Of a stretch of DNA of 64,000 bases, positions 61,212-64,000 are shown one piece after another. Below the pieces are notes generated by a model. That model was not told the origin of the DNA. It saw only the letters and a list, made by a program, of their open reading frames with translations, and did no database searches. This DNA comes from Flavobacterium chungbukense. GTDB taxonomy: Bacteria > Bacteroidota > Bacteroidia > Flavobacteriales > Flavobacteriaceae. How positions within the stretch are numbered: the first letter of the stretch is position 1; each line of letters opens with the position of its first letter. The stretch spans positions 769,730-833,729 of the forward strand of contig NZ_JAJGZV010000003.1 of assembly GCF_020805785.1 (NCBI RefSeq). Direction: 5' to 3'. A program made the position numbers and the translations under genes.

Positions 61212-61219
61212 CAAATATA
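61212..61219 (-). promoter_or_regulatory. Candidate -7 box (TATATTTG) of the Roadblock pair
   Basis: An exact TAnnTTTG match on the leftward strand, giving a leader of about 95 nt. Confidence 0.45.
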
Positions 61220-61290
61220 AATTAAATTATGTATCATTGTAATACCAAATCATTAATAATTTAAATTATTTACTGTAAAAAACTTACATT

Positions 61291-61506
61291 ATGGCTAAAG
61301 TACTGAAATTCAAAGAAGTAAACTCTGACGTGGAGCGTAGAATGAAAGATTTTGAAAAACTGCGCATTAAGTTTAAAGCCGACGTTAAAAAGGGAGAAGC
61401 TAAAAAATTGGCTGCCGGAAAAGAAAGTAAAGGGATATTTAAATCGATTTCAGATTTTTTCTCCGACAGTCCGAAAAAACCAGCAAATGTCCCTGTGAAA
61501 AAATAA
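61291..61506 (+). CDS. 71-residue basic protein of unknown function
   Basis: A small Lys-rich protein with a helical, coiled-coil-like N-terminal half (DVERRMKDFEKLRIKFKADVKKGEAKKLA) and a short C-terminal SISDFFSD segment with prolines. No known domain. It is divergent from the Roadblock pair with a 181-bp shared region, and has its own terminator, so it is a real transcription unit. Its basic charge suggests nucleic-acid or membrane contact. Confidence 0.7.
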   Translation: MAKVLKFKEVNSDVERRMKDFEKLRIKFKADVKKGEAKKLAAGKESKGIFKSISDFFSDSPKKPANVPVKK

Positions 61507-61562
61507 ACTTTATGAGGTTTAGATTAGCGCTTAAACTCAGTTTAGTTTATTAGAAAACAATT

Positions 61563-61589
61563 AACGCTCCATTAGGAGCGTTTTTTTTG
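61563..61589 (+). terminator. Intrinsic terminator of the 71-residue gene
   Basis: AACGCTCC and GGAGCGTT with a 4-nt loop, then eight T. Confidence 0.9.
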
Positions 61590-61599
61590 ATTAAATTGC

Positions 61600-61607
61600 T
61601 ATTTTTG
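61600..61607 (+). promoter_or_regulatory. Candidate -7 box (TATTTTTG) of lspA
   Basis: An exact TAnnTTTG match 19 bp before the ATG, directly after the upstream terminator. Confidence 0.5.
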
Positions 61608-61626
61608 CCCATCAAAAAATCTTAAA

Positions 61627-62232
61627 ATGTCATTACGAAAAGCGTATTTCCTTATATTTCTAGTTTTAATAGTTGATCAGCTTTCTAAAATTTATGTAAA
61701 AACAAACTTTGTTCTTGGTGACGAGATAAAAGTGATGGGGGCTGAGTGGTTCAAAATTCATTTCATAGAAAATGAAGGAATGGCGTGGGGAACAAAAATT
61801 CCTGGAGAATACGGAAAATTAATTTTGACTGTTTTTAGGATTTTTGCGGTATTCGGAATCGGATGGTGGCTTGCTGATAGCGTTAAAAAACGTCATTCTG
61901 ATTATTTGATAGTGGCGATAGCTTTAATTTTTGCCGGTGCTGCCGGAAATATTATTGATTCTATTTTCTACGGAGTTATTTTCGATGATAGCACTAACAA
62001 TTTAGCAACACTATTTTCTCCAGAACCTTACGGAACGTGGTTTCATGGTTTGGTTGTAGATATGTTTTACTTTCCTATCTGGGAAGGAAATCTTCCGGCT
62101 TGGTTGCCGATTTTTGGTGGAAAACATTTTGCTTTTTTCAATGCAATTTTCAATGTTGCCGATGTAGCAATTTCTACAGGAGTTGGTATACTTTTGGTTT
62201 TCAATAAGAGAGCTTTTCCAAAACACGAATAG
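61627..62232 (+). CDS. lspA: Lipoprotein signal peptidase
   Basis: A 201-residue signal peptidase II with four TM segments. It removes signal peptides from prolipoproteins at the inner membrane. Signature elements are VDQLSKIYVK at the first TM, the NEGMAWG segment, the catalytic Asp in GNIIDSIFYG and the second Asp in FNAIFNVADVAIS. A longer loop between the aspartates, including IWEGNLPAWLPIFGGKH, is typical of Bacteroidota. It supports the several lipoproteins in this window. Confidence 0.95.
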   Translation: MSLRKAYFLIFLVLIVDQLSKIYVKTNFVLGDEIKVMGAEWFKIHFIENEGMAWGTKIPGEYGKLILTVFRIFAVFGIGWWLADSVKKRHSDYLIVAIALIFAGAAGNIIDSIFYGVIFDDSTNNLATLFSPEPYGTWFHGLVVDMFYFPIWEGNLPAWLPIFGGKHFAFFNAIFNVADVAISTGVGILLVFNKRAFPKHE

Positions 62233-62254
62233 GTTTAAACAATTTCAAAATTTT

Positions 62255-62315
62255 AAAATTCCAAATTCTAATATCTAAGCATTTATTGCAGGCAGATATT
62301 GGAATTTGGAATTTT
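62255..62315 (+). terminator. Terminator-like hairpin after lspA, AATTCCAAATT family
   Basis: Arms of 22 bp (62255-62276, 62294-62315) with one mismatch, then a short T tract. It is a divergent member of the AAATCCCAAATTCCAA hairpin family. Confidence 0.7.
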
Positions 62316-62370
62316 TGGTTATTGAGGTTTAATATTATTGTGTTATTTTTACGATACAAAAAATCAAGCT

Positions 62371-64000
62371 ATGCAAAGTCCGTCTTTCTCTATTTATGAT
62401 GCTTCTGCAGGGTCAGGAAAGACTTATACATTGGTTAAAGAATATTTAAAAATCATTCTTTCTTCTCCAAAAAATGATGCATATCGAAATATTTTAGCAA
62501 TTACCTTTACCAATAAGGCTGTTCACGAAATGAAAAGCCGTATCGTTGGAAGTTTATCTGAGTTTGCCAAAGACGAACCGTCGGCAAAAGCATATGACTT
62601 AATGGAGGATATCTCTCGAGATACTGGTCTTTCGGTTGTTAAGATCAAAACTAAATCACAGCAAATTATAAAGCACTTAATTCATAATTATGCAGCTTTT
62701 GATATTTCTACAATTGATAAATTTACTCATAAAGTTATTCGTGCCTTTGCTCATGATCTAAATCTACCCATGACTTTTGAGGTGACTTTAGATACCGAAA
62801 ATTTATTGGTTGAAGCTGTTGATGCTATAATCGCACAAGCTGGAGAGGATGAAACGCTGACCAAATTGCTCATCGATTTTACAATGGAAAAAACCGATGA
62901 CGATAAAAGCTGGGATGTTTCAAGAGAAATTTTGGATACAGGAAGGTTGATTTTGAATGAAAATAATAGAAATGAAATTCTTCATTTTCAAGATAAAACA
63001 ATAGGAGAGTTTGTTGAGATAAAGGCAAAGATGCAGGCGCTCTGTAAAGAATTAGAAAAGGCAAATGAAGAATTGGCGATTAAAGCAATTGAGCTAATCG
63101 ATAAAAATGGAATTGACTCAAAATCATTTTCCAGAGGAACTTTCCCTAATCATTTGGAGAGTATCAAAAACGGAAAATTCAATCCCAAAAACAAAACTTT
63201 TCATGAGTTTGATGATATTGCTATTAATAAAACGGCAAAAGACCGAGCGTTAATTGAAAATATTATTCCGGAATTGCTTCAAATATTGAAAGCGGTCTAT
63301 CAAAATTTTGAAAAAAGAGATTTTTATAAAGCCTTTTTGAAAAATATAACACCACTTTCTTTGTTGAATACGGTAAGTAATGAATTGGCTAAAATTCAAT
63401 CGGAACAAAATGTATTGTCAATTTCAGAATTCAATGCCATAATTCATCGTGAAATTCAAAACCAACCAGCGCCATTTATTTATGAGCGTTTGGGAGAACG
63501 TTATCGTAATTTTTTTATTGACGAATTTCAAGATACTTCAGAAATGCAATGGCAGAATTTGATTCCGCTGATTGATAATTCTCTTTCTGGCTTAGACGAT
63601 TTTGGAAATAAAGGAACTTTGATGATTGTGGGCGATCCAAAACAATCCATTTATCGCTGGCGCGGAGGAAAAGCAGAACAATTTATCGAATTAAGTAAAG
63701 ATGTAAATCCATTTAACAATCCAGATAAACAGCTTAAACATCTAAATACCAATTACCGAAGTTATAGTGAAGTTATTGAATTTAATAATGCTTTTTTTAA
63801 GCTGATTTCGGCAGAATTTTCAAATGAAGATTATAAAGATTTGTATGAAAATCATAGTTTTCAAAATACCAATTCAAAAAGAGGAGGTTACGTCAATATT
63901 TCTTTCCTTCCAATAGTGGATAAGAATGAGTTTGCCGATGAAGATGAGGTCGTTGAGAAGTCCGATTTATATGTTTTGGCTACTTTAAATACCATTCAAG
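62371..64000 (+). CDS. UvrD/RecB-type helicase, 5' part (runs off the window)
   Basis: The frame is open from ATG 62371 to the last base, giving the first 543 residues. Helicase motifs are Walker A ASAGSGKTYTL near 12-22, motif Ia AITFTNKAVHEM near 47, the DISTIDKFTHKVIRAF segment, the Walker B region FFIDEFQDTSEMQWQNL near 387, and motif III MIVGDPKQSIYRWRGG near 422, then TNYRS. The ASAGSGKT motif, the AFA-like third motif and large insertion fit the RecB/AddA group, in which a nuclease domain would be expected at the missing C-terminus. Confidence 0.88.
   Translation, partial: MQSPSFSIYDASAGSGKTYTLVKEYLKIILSSPKNDAYRNILAITFTNKAVHEMKSRIVGSLSEFAKDEPSAKAYDLMEDISRDTGLSVVKIKTKSQQIIKHLIHNYAAFDISTIDKFTHKVIRAFAHDLNLPMTFEVTLDTENLLVEAVDAIIAQAGEDETLTKLLIDFTMEKTDDDKSWDVSREILDTGRLILNENNRNEILHFQDKTIGEFVEIKAKMQALCKELEKANEELAIKAIELIDKNGIDSKSFSRGTFPNHLESIKNGKFNPKNKTFHEFDDIAINKTAKDRALIENIIPELLQILKAVYQNFEKRDFYKAFLKNITPLSLLNTVSNELAKIQSEQNVLSISEFNAIIHREIQNQPAPFIYERLGERYRNFFIDEFQDTSEMQWQNLIPLIDNSLSGLDDFGNKGTLMIVGDPKQSIYRWRGGKAEQFIELSKDVNPFNNPDKQLKHLNTNYRSYSEVIEFNNAFFKLISAEFSNEDYKDLYENHSFQNTNSKRGGYVNISFLPIVDKNEFADEDEVVEKSDLYVLATLNTIQ

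Overview
The window is a chromosomal segment of a Flavobacterium-like member of the Bacteroidota. The evidence is low GC content, Bacteroidota-type promoters (TTTG or TTG, about 19 nt, TAnnTTTG) without Shine-Dalgarno sequences, an Oar-type TonB receptor, a PorZ-like type IX secretion component, a complete Bat aerotolerance operon, and lineage-typical short palindromic repeats. No phage, plasmid, rRNA, tRNA or CRISPR locus was seen. Most genes are housekeeping; the less ordinary parts are small inserts and repeats between them.

Layout. 1-4.45 kb: a truncated gene end, a PKD lipoprotein, then an NAD-salvage locus read rightward: a Nudix/winged-helix NrtR-like regulator, a short PRPP synthetase, a NADAR (YbiA-like) protein and nicotinamide phosphoribosyltransferase. 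Two similar 21-bp operator-like palindromes lie 52 bp apart in front of the PRPP synthetase gene. 4.45-8.7 kb, leftward: nadD, a four-helix-bundle (S23/bAvd) gene framed by inverted repeats, gmk, yicC and an ArsC-like gene. 8.8-15.6 kb: DinB-like, RlpA-like, a membrane protein, an Oar-like TonB receptor and pgi. 15.7-22.9 kb, leftward: small unknowns, an M23 peptidase lipoprotein, tryptophan 2,3-dioxygenase, a DUF3108 protein, a probable small RNA, HPPD, a second four-helix-bundle gene framed by direct repeats, and hmgA. 23.1-29.5 kb: a patatin fused to an outer-membrane barrel, uvrC, an aspartoacylase-like gene and 5-formyl-THF cyclo-ligase. 29.5-30 kb: a mosaic of palindromic repeats.

30-41 kb: a VWA lipoprotein, then the leftward Bat operon (moxR, DUF58, a BatD/DUF4381-like gene, batA, batB, batC, batD, batE). 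41-47.2 kb: aldo/keto reductase, SDR, an AlbA_2-like protein, a DUF3298 lipoprotein, a trans-sulfuration PLP enzyme and an outer-membrane barrel, separated by interspersed repeats. 47.5-56 kb: gdhA, porZ-like, recO (TTG start), a PQQ-propeller protein and a large unknown exported protein whose ATG directly follows a terminator. 56.3-64 kb: ileS, a DksA-like gene lacking its zinc cysteines, a leftward pair of Roadblock-fold genes, a 71-aa basic protein, lspA and the 5' part of a RecB/UvrD-type helicase gene that runs off the end.

How genes work together. PRPP from the short Prs can feed NMN synthesis by the NAMPT homologue, and NadD can adenylylate mononucleotides to dinucleotides; the NrtR-like protein probably senses the NAD state. 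HPPD and HmgA form two consecutive steps of tyrosine catabolism, with tryptophan dioxygenase next door. The best candidates for new biology are the NADAR-containing NAD locus with its paired operators, the two repeat-framed four-helix-bundle cassettes, the tandem Roadblock genes without a neighbouring GTPase, and the small RNA candidate after HPPD.
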